Shown here: piece after piece, positions 20,787 through 43,006 of the stretch
Numbering within the stretch: the stretch's first letter is position 1
Layout of the letters: each line of letters starts with the position of its first letter
Source: Chrysaora quinquecirrha
Taxonomy: Eukaryota; Cnidaria; Scyphozoa; Semaeostomeae; Pelagiidae
Length of the DNA stretch: 64,000 nucleotides
Direction: 5' to 3'
Assembly: GCA_014526335.1 (NCBI GenBank)
Contig: JACTAT010000040.1
Location: 1,434,119-1,498,118 of the forward strand
The notes under the pieces: model-generated
Databases searched by the model: none
Told to the model about the DNA's origin: nothing
Seen by the model: the letters and a program-made list of their open reading frames with translations, nothing else
Translations under genes and position numbers: made by a program

Positions 20787-23700
20787 ATATCCTCATCCTC
20801 ATCATCATCATCACCATCAGTCATCAACCTCAGCCTTGATCATCATGTTTGTCTTCAGTCATCTTTGTCAGCCTTTAATGTTAATCATGATCATGATTAT
20901 TGCCCTCTGCTCTACACATAACATTGCTATAGTTCCAATAAAACTTGACTGATAATTCTGCTTTATTTTCACAGAAACATTGCACCTATCGCACTGTTCA
21001 TTGCCAATATTGTGAAATGGACATGAAATATATTGAGCTGTTTGAGCATGAACATGCTTGTGGCAGTCGAACTGAAAAATGCCAAGACTGTGGAGAATTT
21101 ATCATGCTAAAGAATGCCATTACACATGTATGCAACCCAGCAATGCTGGATCAAAAGTTTGGAAGAGTGAACGATTTTAACAGTGATGTTATAGAAAGCA
21201 ATTATCCAAATAAGCAGGATAATTATAGGCAGAATACCCCAGAAGTCCCTGACTATGTTTTAAAATTCCTTGGAAGAGATGTTAGGCCAAAAGGTGCTGC
21301 ATGTGCTACCAAAGAATCTCAGTCAAACTACGGAGCTGCGATAAGAACTTCTAGACAAGATGACAGCTTTACTGATAATTTTCAAGATCTTGGTATTAGT
21401 GAGAATAAGTCTCAGAAACGGATAGCAGATAATAAAGCTAAAAAGAGATCTGCAGGACAGGATAACAGTAAAAATGGGATGGTTATTGAAGGAAGAAGAG
21501 TGGATGTTAATAGAATAAGTCGTCCAACAAGAGGAGCTGAGAAGTACCAAAGAACTAGATTAAAGAATTCTAATACGACAAAGGTTCAAGTTAGTGAAAA
21601 CGTTACATCTATTGACGTTGATGAGCCTGAGGAGAGGTCTTCTGTTGAAAGTTCACATGTTCCAGGTTAGTGACTATACTTAGTAATGTTTCTTTTTGTA
21701 AGGTTTTATTTCGGGTTTTGGCAAGCATCAAGATATTGTATAGTTTCCAGCTTGACAGACTATCCTGAAAACAATGGTATTCCAGTTGGAGAAAACAACA
21801 ATTGCAACTTTAGTTAAACCAAAGCTTTGTCTCTATGTCGTGATCTGAAAAGGTCATGAAAGCTGTTGCTCAGATAGTTTGCCGAAGAACTATAAAGTTT
21901 AAGCTGTCGTATGCAAAAGACGAAAATCTCTAGATATACAACTATCTACAGACTTAATAACGATGGAGAGCTAAGTTGCCTGTAGGCCCCAATAAGGTTA
22001 AGACTCGCCTTTTTCAATACGAGTAAAGAGGGTGAAAGCTTTAACAATTTCTCTACACCATCTCTCTACACCATCTCTCTATACAACATTTGGCAGTACA
22101 CCCCTATTTTGTATGTCTGTCAATTAAGACTTAATTCAAAACGTATATTTCTGACTTATCTTTTCCTGTATTCCATTGATTTCCTCATCAGATTATGCAC
22201 TACCCCTTCGATCATGTAGATGTATGCTCTCTTCTCGATCAGCCAACAAGAAGAGACGGAGGGGTGTGTCACTACTAGAAATGGCGCACGAGATAATCAA
22301 AGATTTATAAACTTGCTTTGCAAAACTTTCTTTCGCAATGAATGTAAAAATGACTGGATTTGGTCTCAGACGTTAGCTTAACTTTAGATTACGTCTTTGA
22401 AGAACTTGCGTACTTTTCCTACAATCGTTGTCTAGCTCAGTCCTGAATCAAAACTTGTGCAGATGCCCAGTAGCTAAAACATGAGATTTTAAAGAGATTT
22501 ATAGGATTTATAATATTCAAATGATTTATAAGATTTATGGAGATTTGTCTTGTAGGTGTACGAGATTTATGAAGTGATACACCCCTCGGAAGAGACTGTC
22601 TGTATTAAAAATCTTCTTTACTTTTACAAGAAAAATACCCTACTCTTGGAGTGGAAAAAGAAAGCACTTTCTGTCACACGCTGTGATTTCTTAGCTACTA
22701 ACTGAAACTGTTTAACATACGCATCTTGCGTGAGCTAACTTTGGTCAATCGACAAATATGTCAGTTAATATCTCAATTGCTCTGTTCATCTAATTCTAGG
22801 GGACGATGCTCATAATCCATATGTATTTACAACCGAAGGCCAAAGCATTGACCTACCTTGTGAAATATGTGAAGCATTGGTGCCGTCAGATGAACTACAT
22901 ACCCATCAGGTAATAACGTTCTTGCCATAGTTTAGCGTGGTTCTAAAAATGTGATTTATAAGTCGGCATACTTGATAGTTGATTAAGATGTTGATTCAGT
23001 TACGAGAAATGATTTGAGAAATCTTTTCCCTAAATTTTAAGATGCCATAGAATACCGTATTTCCTTAAATAAGCGTCCGGGTTGCTTATTTAAAAGTCCG
23101 TCTCAAAGGGGAGCAATTATTTGAGGGTTTATGAATACACTAAAGTTTTTGACGAAAACTGTGTCTCTTGATTCCCTGCCATCAAGAGCTTGCACATATA
23201 CTATCAATAGAGTTTCTGGAACCAACCTAATGGGCAGCTCAATTATAGGGGATAGCTACTCATTCGAGGAAAGGCTCCTTATTCAAAGAAATACGGCATG
23301 TTCGTTGTCGTTTGCTTTACACAGATACTTAACGCTTTTCTGTTCTTTAGTACTCTTGCCTGACATTTGCACTTGAAAGAAGAGTATTCGTTCAGGGAAA
23401 CTTTGATACTCTCTTTAACACCATACACTTTTAGAACTTAAAGGTTCTAATAAAATCAATGTAGTTAATAAAAATTTGTGATAGCATATTGAATGATGTT
23501 TTTATTTTCCATTAGGAGTCTTGTTTAATTGCCCAACAAGAAGCTTTCAAAAGTTACGGTACACAAGTACAACGGCAGCCTTCCGAGCCTGAAGAAGTTG
23601 TTGTTGTTGACGACGACCAAGATGGTAGGTTGTTAAATATGTTTTGTTTACTACCCAGGAGAAGCAAAGCTAATCTAGCTTGGACCGAAGCTCAAGATCC

Positions 23701-26700
23701 ATATTGAAATTCAAATCTGTTTCATGTCATATTTAATACTTTAAAACCTCAAAAATGTCTAAAATGCTTAAAACCAGGTCTTTATTTCAGATGCCATAGA
23801 TACAATCCCTTGTGAATTTTGTAGAGAAAGCTTCCTGCAGAAAACATCATAATGCATCAGGTGAGTGAAGAGGTTTGTTAAGACCCCTCTGTTTTAAGAC
23901 CCCTCTCTCTATTACGATTCTCTATTATTATTCGTTATTCTCGATTCTCTTTATTATTCTCTCTATTACGATTCTCTCTGTTAAGATCCTTCTATAATAA
24001 GACTCTCTCTTTTGAGATCCCTTTCTATTACGATTCTCTCAACTAAGCCCCTATTTAGCTGCCTCTCTATTAAGAAGTCTCTTTATTAAACTACCCCTCA
24101 CTTTTAAGACCCTTCTCTATTACGATTCTCTCAATTAAGACCCTATTAAACCGCCTCTCTATTAAGCCCCTCACTTTTAAGACCCTTCTCTATTACGATT
24201 CTCTCAATTAAGACCCTATTAAGCCGCCTCTCTATTAAGACCCCTCCCTGTTAAGAAGTATCTTTATCAAACCCACTCTCTATTAAGCCCCTCTCTTTTA
24301 AGACCCCTCTCTATTATTATTCTCTCTATTACGATTCTCTCTGTTAAGATCCATCTGTAATAAGACCCTCTCTTGTAAGACCCCTCTCTATTACGATTCT
24401 CTCAATTAAGACCCTGTTTAGCCCCCTCTCTATTAAGACCCCTCCCCATTAAGAAGTATCTTTATTAAACCCACTCTCTATGAAGCCCCTCACTTTTAAG
24501 ACCCTTCTCTATTACGATTCTCTCAATTAAGACCCTATTAAACCGCCTCTCTATTAAGATCCCTCTCTGTCAAGACTCTTCTCTATTAAGCCCCCCCCTC
24601 TAAAGCTAATATGCTGTACCTTTCGGAGCTTTCAAACCTTTCAAGTACTTTTCTCAGCTTTGATATATGCAAAGGACCTTTACTTCCCATGTCGTTTGCG
24701 GCAAAACTACCCTTTTTGTTGTTCTTGGTTTTAACATTATTGAGATACATAGTTTTTGAGGCTTACAAAACTCCAAGATGCCTTTTTGGCCATACTCAAA
24801 AGTAATTTTCGTCTGATGGTTCTCGAAGTATAAACTTAAAAAGAGAATTACTCGGCGATTTCATTGGGCTCTATAGCTCAGTGGAAATTTCGTTGGCTCT
24901 CTGGTCATGCAGTCCAGGTTCGAATCCCATCTTATGCCACTTGTGGAAAAATCTATGTTGCCAATATGGATATTAAAGGAACTCTTTCAAAACTTTCAGT
25001 ACTCAAAATCTGAAAATTCTAGTAAGAAACTAGTAAGAAACTTTCAGTACTGGATCAATTCCTTTTGTTTAAAAGATAACGTGTATTGAGACAGCTGTTT
25101 GTTCTGATTTTCACTATTTTTTCAGCCGTACTGTGATCAGAATCCCCAAAAACACGAGAGCTTGTATCACCCACCTAACGAAAGCAGCGATGTTTGGCGA
25201 CCGATGATGGACACCAACGCGGATGAATTTATGGATCGAAGACTGCAAGATTTCGCGACAGAATTCGAGAATACCGCAAGGAGAGATGTGTTTGATGACC
25301 CATTTACAGATACGTCGGTGACTGAGAGTTTTTCTAGGATTCGAACTCAACGTCAATTCATGACAGATGATTCTAATCAAGAAGGGATCGATATATGGCA
25401 ACGTATGACTGATGGTAAGCTGTTAATAACCTAATTTTGTATTATTACATTGCTCATTTCATAGTCAAAACCCTTAATCTCAGGGGTGTATAGCTGGGTG
25501 GAGCTGGGAGAGCTAAGCCCCCCTAGTTATTGAGGAAAAAGGTCATTTTTCATATTTTGGTATTGTTCTTCAACGAAATTTACAGCAGAGCCCCCCCCCT
25601 AGTTATTTTCTAGCTCTACACCACTGCTTAATCTGTAGAGACGCAGAAAAGACCATGATCAAAGGGAGGGGGCAGAATTCAGGAGAATTCAGGACAAGTT
25701 CAGCATCAGGTACAGTTAGTCAGGACCTCGGGAAGCTGATCTCAAAGAGTAGCTTTCGTGAGATTTATTTACGTCCAGTTAATTTTGCATGACAATGCGA
25801 TGTACCTAGCTATAAGGCAAGAACCGGATCCCGGATCCTAAACAATTTATGTTTTCAGATAAAAGGCTTTAATGCATGGATAGATTAACATTTTTAATCA
25901 TAAAAATTTAAAGTATACCCTATGATGATGTTTCCGCTGTTCTTAGCGAGAGTCAGAGGGGCCACGATTTTTCGAAATTGAAAAAGAAGTGGAATAACGT
26001 TCTATGTATCTTGCTTTCCCAAACACGTGCTCTTTTCCTCAACTTGCCTACGCTTTCTCACTGTACGTGACCCCGGGGGGGGGGGGTACTTCAATATGTA
26101 GACATACCAGACGTGCCGCTCAATGGATGGGTTTTTCGACTGAATTTCTCTACACATGGGTCTGATACTCTGCTCGATTCTGGTTGATGGGTTGGTATTT
26201 TAGGATTTTCTTACCAAAAGGTCCCATTATGATTTACCGCAAAGTGGCTGACAACCTTTCTACTTTGTTTTTTGCTTTCCAAACGATGAATTAGCAGCAA
26301 CAACAGAGCTCAGTCACATTGATTGCAAAGAATCGCCGTCAGATTCGATTTTGCGAAACCTTTCGTGAATTCTAGCACTGTAAAAGGGTTTTAAAATCAA
26401 CCAAATTCATACACAAGGGCTTGAAATTTCCCGATTTTCATGCAAATGGGTCAGAAATCCTTGAAAATCCTATCATACAAATGGGTCCTTTTGTCAAAGT
26501 CCAGATTCACGTCTAATCATGGACACATTGAAGTACCCCCCCCCCGGGTACGTGACCAAGACTCTGTTTTCATTTCCTTTCTCTCGTGTGCGTACAAAGA
26601 GTATGTCCTTGACCTTGTGCCTGTGTGACCAGTAAGTTAGTTAGGAAGATTATCCTGCTAAGGAGGAGGAAGATGGTACGTGGCTTACATAATTAAGCAG

Positions 26701-26883
26701 CCTTTTTGGAATTTTTTAGTGACCCATGAAAGTCTCTGTTATATGAGATCAATTGTTAAATATTTGAAGCATTGATGCCGTCAGATGAACATGTACTATG
26801 ATGTATATCAATATAGTTTTTCTCATTTGCTTTCAGATGACACCGACATAACACCTGAAAGAACTGGAAGAAATAGCAGATAG
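19238..26883 (+). CDS. TRAFD1: TRAFD1 (FLN29)-like zinc-finger protein
   Basis: This is an orthologue-level match to TRAFD1, a feedback regulator of innate immune signalling in vertebrates. Exons: 19229-19284 (ATG 19238), 20124-20313, 20975-21665, 22800-22909, 23516-23624, 23791-23860, 25126-25414 and 26837-26883 (TAG). All have GT-AG sites and consistent phases, giving about 517 residues (about 580 in vertebrates). The first three exons encode a linked series of C2H2/TRAF-type fingers: TYCSNCKRDIPNQNFQMHNL, LCKKCQEPVPISEMEEHN, CKCKQMVEKSELENHE, CQYCEMDMKYIELFEHEHAC and CQDCGEFIMLKNAITHVC. Two further fingers come later (CEICEALVPSDELHTHQESC and CEFCRESFLQ...). A low-complexity linker separates the two groups. 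Exon 23791-23860 has an in-frame stop unless one A is added at 23841-23844; the added base also makes the total length divisible by three. A 5' non-coding exon may end near 18030 (GCGAGT|GTGAGT). Confidence 0.92.
20345..20510 (-). repeat. Dispersed repeat, inverted relative of 57985-58210
   Basis: The minus strand reads AACATGTCCTCCGAG, AAGAAATGTTTCTGTTGTCT, CCCAGAAAC, TACAAATTTTGT and GTGGCTAAACT...AGGCC. The same blocks occur in order on the plus strand at 57985-58210. Short open frames in both translate alike (KKC.CCLPE), but the length and spacing suggest a non-coding repeat. Confidence 0.6.
20500..20588 (-). repeat. tRNA-derived SINE fragment
   Basis: On the minus strand: GCTGGCTTATGGTATCAGAA, then GGTTGGGGTTCCAGCCCCAG and a tail like the other copies. 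It is degenerate and lacks the 3' part. Confidence 0.5.
20585..20840. repeat. ATC/CAT trinucleotide microsatellite
   Basis: About 250 bases of almost uninterrupted ATC/ATT/GTC triplets with long perfect CAT runs lie in the second intron of the TRAFD1-like gene. The open frames in every phase here (poly-His, poly-Ser, poly-Met) are artefacts of the repeat. Confidence 0.9.
23055..23296. mobile_element. MITE with CCGTATTTC ends
   Basis: The ends are CCGTATTTCCTTAAATAAGC and its near inverse (CTTATTCAAAGAAATACGG). The left flank is TA and the right flank CA. AAATAAGC and its inverse GCTTATTT recur next to the left end. It lies in intron 4 of the TRAFD1-like gene; the frame at 23131 is spurious. 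Confidence 0.65.
23841..23844 (+). other. Frame break at an A run in the TRAFD1-like gene
   Basis: The exon reads CEFCRESFLQ, then a TAA six bases past the AAAA run. With one more A the exon stays open, recovers the finger's histidine (...IMHQ) in the position seen in the preceding finger, and ends in the phase the next exon needs. Confidence 0.8.
23878..24602. repeat. Minisatellite of CTCTCTATTAAGACCC units
   Basis: About 720 bases in intron 6 of the TRAFD1-like gene consist of variants of CTCTCTATTAAGACCC and CTCTATTACGATTCTC. A higher-order period (...ACGATTCTCTCAATTAAGAC...) is repeated several times. The + strand is pyrimidine-rich. No gene signal is present. Confidence 0.85.
24868..24940 (+). 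repeat. tRNA-like pseudogene or SINE head
   Basis: GGGCTCTATAGCTCAGTGG contains a good A box and CAGGTTCGAATCCCATC a perfect B box at tRNA spacing. The acceptor and D stems do not pair and the 3' end does not complement the 5' end, so it is not a functional tRNA. The following TATGCCACTTGTGGAAAA also occurs at 4262. Confidence 0.45.
25481..25626. mobile_element. hAT-type MITE, 146 bp
   Basis: The ends are CAGGGGTGTATAGCT and the inverse of CAGTGGTGTAGAGCT. An exact 8-bp duplication CTTAATCT flanks it at 25473-25480 and 25627-25634. It lies in intron 7 of the TRAFD1-like gene. Confidence 0.85.
26072..26548. mobile_element. G-tract-ended MITE, copy 1
   Basis: Both ends read CCCGGGGGG...TACTTCAAT as inverted repeats. 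An exact 8-bp duplication TACGTGAC flanks it (26064-26071 and 26549-26556). The body is nearly identical to the reverse complement of 29848-30329. The 8-bp duplication fits hAT or Merlin-like elements. It lies in intron 7 of the TRAFD1-like gene; the frame at 26440 runs out of it and is not a gene. Confidence 0.9.
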
Positions 26884-27034
26884 TACAAAACTATTAATGA
26901 TAGGACAACTATACTTCACGATGGATTTTTTGCAGCTAAGTTTTTGCTTCAGCTTTATGTGCTATTGTGTGAACTAGATTTTTTTTAGTTGATTCGTAAG
27001 TGTAAGTATAGATTTGCTGCTTGTACGTTCGTGA

Positions 27035-27040
27035 AATAAA
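27035..27040 (+). promoter_or_regulatory. Polyadenylation signal of TRAFD1-like gene
   Basis: AATAAA lies about 150 bases after the stop codon at 26881-26883. Confidence 0.55.
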
Positions 27041-27468
27041 TACCTTACAGTTTATCATCAAAACATCCTTGACAGGGTATGAGGTATATGAAAGAAACGT
27101 GTGTAAGTATGAAAATATTAATGCCCCAGATATAGATCTTATCGGGCCCTGTCCTTCGTCAGTAGTGAATATGAGATACAGGCCTAAGTTGCTTCCACAA
27201 AGCGACTTGCAATACTTTTTGCTAATGGATATTTCGAATCAGATGTTATCAAGCATATAGGACAGAAATATAGCAGAGAAAAGACAACGAGCAAGCTTTC
27301 CCGAGCTAATCAATACTATAGTATAAGCAATGACCCAAAGCTCCGAACACGAGAGCCTAATATCTATGAAAATTTATGCGAATAACTTATTCGAGGGTTT
27401 GATAACACAAAAATAGAGCTAAAAGACCGGATCGTTCGTTGGTCCATGCTTAGCATTTCGAAGTATTA

Positions 27469-27785
27469 GGCCTAGTTCATGCGTCGAAGTTGTGCCACAA
27501 GGAATTAAAACTGCGCTATGAAAGATTGCGAAGTGTCCATTTTATTCGGCATTAATCCTACATAACTGTGACGTATGATACAAATACCGAAGTTAATCCC
27601 AACCGCGCCACTACTGCCTCCTCTAGTTCAGCAACGCTGCCGCATAAAGCGACTTAACTGCATCTTTAACTGATTTAACTTTAACTAATGAATCTACAGC
27701 CGCAGCTATAGTGGAGTAAAGGCGAATATAGAGGTTCACAACAGAATTAATTAATTCGACATAACTTCGACGCATTAACAAGGCC
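27469..27785. mobile_element. PIF/Harbinger-type MITE
   Basis: The ends GGCCTAGTTCATGCGTCGAA and GGCCTTGTTAATGCGTCGAA are inverted with respect to each other, with TTA on both sides (27466-27468 and 27786-27788). A 3-bp TWA duplication is the hallmark of PIF/Harbinger. A related end occurs at about 45780. Confidence 0.75.
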
Positions 27786-27922
27786 TTATTAATAACTCGA
27801 ATGCCGTTATTGATCAAGGCTTTATGAGAAAACGCTTTTGTAAAATCAAATCGATTCTAATTGCAACAATCTCAAATTTTCAATGTCTTATCGTATAGTG
27901 TAACGTTGGGTGGGTACGAGGT

Positions 27923-28049
27923 AGACTGATTACCTGAGTCCCAGTTATCACTCATGAGACCGAGGCTAGCACTAAAAGGAGATCGGAAACCAGTTTGAGC
28001 GTCCATCAATTCAATTCAATAGCAAAACTACGACTCAGGTAATCAGTCT
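27923..28049. mobile_element. MITE with AGACTGATTAC ends
   Basis: AGACTGATTACCTGAGTC and GACTCAGGTAATCAGTCT are perfect inverses at the two ends. It is related to 6407-6546 (same CCCAGTTATC and CAGTTTGAGCGTCC blocks inside). Confidence 0.8.
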
Positions 28050-29484
28050 AGGTAGGACGTTCATTAGATCAATTCGAGGGTCATCAATCCTTTATGCAGA
28101 TGACAAACCATTTTAGATTCCTTGGACACGTGATTCCTTGGAACTGTTTTACGAAACGCAAATTTGTCAAATTTTAATTTATCAGAAAATAGTTATTATA
28201 TCGAAACAAATTACATAAAAATGTATTTGATTAACTGTATTTCTTTTACGTTTCCTGTAAGATAGTGTTGCATTAGGTCACGGGTTTGTCAAGAAGACCT
28301 AGACTTTATATGTAACTGTCAGACAGTTACTGTCTAATTACTATGAGGTAGTAGCTGCTATTAGTTAAGTAGATCTTAGTTTTATTTTGTACAATTAATA
28401 TTAGGTGAATATTTTCATTAAAAGTTCTTCATTACATACAGTAAAAACTCGCATATCGAGAGTCTTCATTTTCGACATGCAGTGTGATTCTTGATTTTTT
28501 GTTACAATATGAAGAAAACACTGCGAGGTTTTTTGCCAGCGGCCTAGGGAGAATGCAAAGTTTTAACCTTTTTGGATGAAACTGTCTCCTAGATACCCAA
28601 TTCATACTTTATAAGCACTTCTTGAAAGTTAGCGACAACAATTTTGATGCGAATATTAAAGATAAGAGGACTCAAGGCTGAGCCTTGAGGAACTCCGTGG
28701 GAGACAAATCACAATGTGCAATATATTATGAACGATCTCTGGCCTTGACTGGATCAGATCAGATCAGATTATATACTTTTATTTGGTATCTTTGGTGCCT
28801 GAAATAATACTAATTCTTTGCTAAAAAAACAGGAATGAAACAGCTCAATCCCCAGACTGGTTTTGTCCGAACTAATACATTTTTACTGAGGCTGGTTGTT
28901 CTTATAGACTTTCTGCTACTTTGTTTTTAATTGTTCAGTTCCTCAGATCTGGATTCTAATGAATTCGTCCCCAAAAGAGGGGATGACAGAGGGGTTCTTT
29001 GGTACCGGTACCACAAAGTTTGGTACAAGTTGCACCCAAATCGCGGGTGGCGATAGAAGGTAATCCCAATTTTTATCGACGTCAAAAGCCGCGTCGAATG
29101 AAATTGCATTGAAATTGCACTGATAGAGTTACCAGGCTCCAATTTTTTCAGAGCTTTTGGTATAAGGTCCATCCTTCTTAAGAATTGTGTACCAGGTACC
29201 ACGCCTTTGGTACCATGGTACTACTACTCTGCCACCCCGGCCACCCTCCCAAAATGTATCCCGTAAATCATTGGAAAATGAAATGAAAATCTTCAGGAAA
29301 GGTTGAAGCATCCAAAGTATCCAAAGTTTCCCATTTCCCCGAATGTTGTCCAAAAAGACTGGCTTTCGATCTGGCGGAAGTCTCCAGAAAAAAGAAGGTG
29401 CAGAAAAAGCTCCCAAAAGAACGCACCCTAGATATTGGTCAAAATCCAGGCTCGTGTTCTTATAGAACTTTTATGACAAAGGGT

Positions 29485-30370
29485 TTGGTACCCATGGGGG
29501 TACTTCATTGTTGAAAAGACTAGACGTGCCGCCCAGTTTTTCCAATAGAAAAAACAACGAAATTTTATACCCATTTGTACCAATATCTCAAATATTTGAA
29601 ACCAATTTAAACACCTAAGGAAACTCTAAATGCGGCGAAAAGGCATTGGCGCTGAGAAAGAAACGCATTTACCCCATTTGCACCATAAAATTGACTCTAA
29701 ATGCAAAAAAATTATCAGGCGTTTTAAAGCATTGCATGTCTAAAAGTTTTTACTACCCATGTGTAGAGGACTCCTTACGAAAAACCAACCCATATGTAAG
29801 GAAATCGTCGCTGAAAAGTTTACCCATTTGGGCGGTACGTTTAGTATCCCGGGGGGGGGGGGGTACTTCAATGTGTCCATGATTAGACGTGAATCTGGAC
29901 TTTGACAAAAGGACCCATTTGTATGATAGGATTTTCAAGGATTTCTGACCCATTTGCATGAAAATCGGGAAATTTCAAGCCCTTGTGTATGAATTTGGTT
30001 GATTTTAAAACCCTTTTACAGTGCTGGAATTCACGAAAGGTCTCGCAAAATCGAATCTGACGGCGATTCTTTGCAATCAATGTGACTGAGCTCTGTTGTT
30101 GCTGCTAATTCATCGTTTGGAAAGCAAAAAACAAAGTAGAAAGGTTGTCAGCCACTTTGCGGTAAATCATAATGGGACCTTTTGGTAAGAAAATCCTAAA
30201 ATACCAACCCATCAACCAGAATCGAGCAGAATATCAGACCCATGTGTAGAGAAATTCAGTCGAAAAAACCCATCCATATGAGCGGCACGTCTGGTATGTC
30301 TACATATTGAAGTACCCCCCCCCCCCGGGTTTAGTATACTGAACAATGGGAGTACCCCCCCCGGGGGTTT
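29485..30370. mobile_element. Older G-tract element, interrupted
   Basis: The left part starts CCATGGGGGTACTTCATTG followed by AGACGTGCCGCCC. The right end reads ACTGAACAATGGGAGTACCC then CCCCCGGGGG. A younger copy (29848-30329) splits it. The inner sequence is diverged from the young copies. Confidence 0.65.
29848..30329. mobile_element. G-tract-ended MITE, copy 2, nested insertion
   Basis: This is the reverse complement of 26072-26548 with very few differences. Exact 8-bp duplications TTTAGTAT lie at 29840-29847 and 30330-30337, inside the older relative. Together with copy 1 it gives about 480 bp of near-identical inverted repeat about 3.3 kb apart. Confidence 0.9.
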
Positions 30371-30803
30371 GGTACTGTATGTACTAACTGCAGAGGGTCG
30401 TTTAGGGGCTCAAGGGAACATGGGAACATGCAACGATCCTTTTTGTAGTAGCACACGCAATAAAAAGGAGTTCATTGCATTTGTGACTGTTCAGGTCAGA
30501 GGGTTTTAGAAGCAGGGAGCAAATAGCTTAGAACCACCCCAAGCACAAGAGGGGAACGAGATTTCCCGCGCAGCTGCGCAACCCGGCCATCTTTGTCATG
30601 GAACACAATGAAACCGGAAATGAATGCATGAATAATTGGAATTATTGTTAAATCAGTGACATGAACCGGCGACGGCGATAACTGAAGTGCATGCTTTGTT
30701 TAGAAGAACTGCTGAAGAAACATAGAGACTTATTTGACTCTAAAATGAATTAAATATCTACGTTTTTATGTCTTGACTTTTAGTTTTATTAGGTAGTTTA
30801 GTT

Positions 30804-43006
<12,203 letters not shown>

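Larger units (their letters stand above)
27041..30803. other. Intergenic, transposon-rich
   Basis: No supported coding exon. The stretch holds two MITEs (27469, 27923), an old G-tract element (about 29485-30370) and a young one nested in it (29848). A CpG-containing stretch around 30550-30600 (CCCGCGCAGCTGCGCAACCCGG) lies just upstream of the S6K start and may be its promoter or 5' UTR. Confidence 0.55.

Noticed and set aside
20587..20952. Long frames on both strands encoding poly-His, poly-Ser or poly-Met
   Set aside because: They are read-through of the ATC/CAT microsatellite in all phases; no splice sites or non-repetitive part.
22191..22310. Additional TRAFD1 exon after CTCATCAG
   Set aside because: An acceptor-like AG precedes a short open stretch, but it ends in a stop and the neighbouring exons (21665 and 22800) already join in phase to give a sensible sequence.
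23878..24602. CRISPR-like array
   Set aside because: Units are short, contiguous and degenerate without unique spacers; it is a minisatellite in a eukaryotic intron.
24868..24940. Functional tRNA gene
   Set aside because: A and B boxes are good, but the acceptor, D and T stems do not pair; kept only as a tRNA-like repeat.
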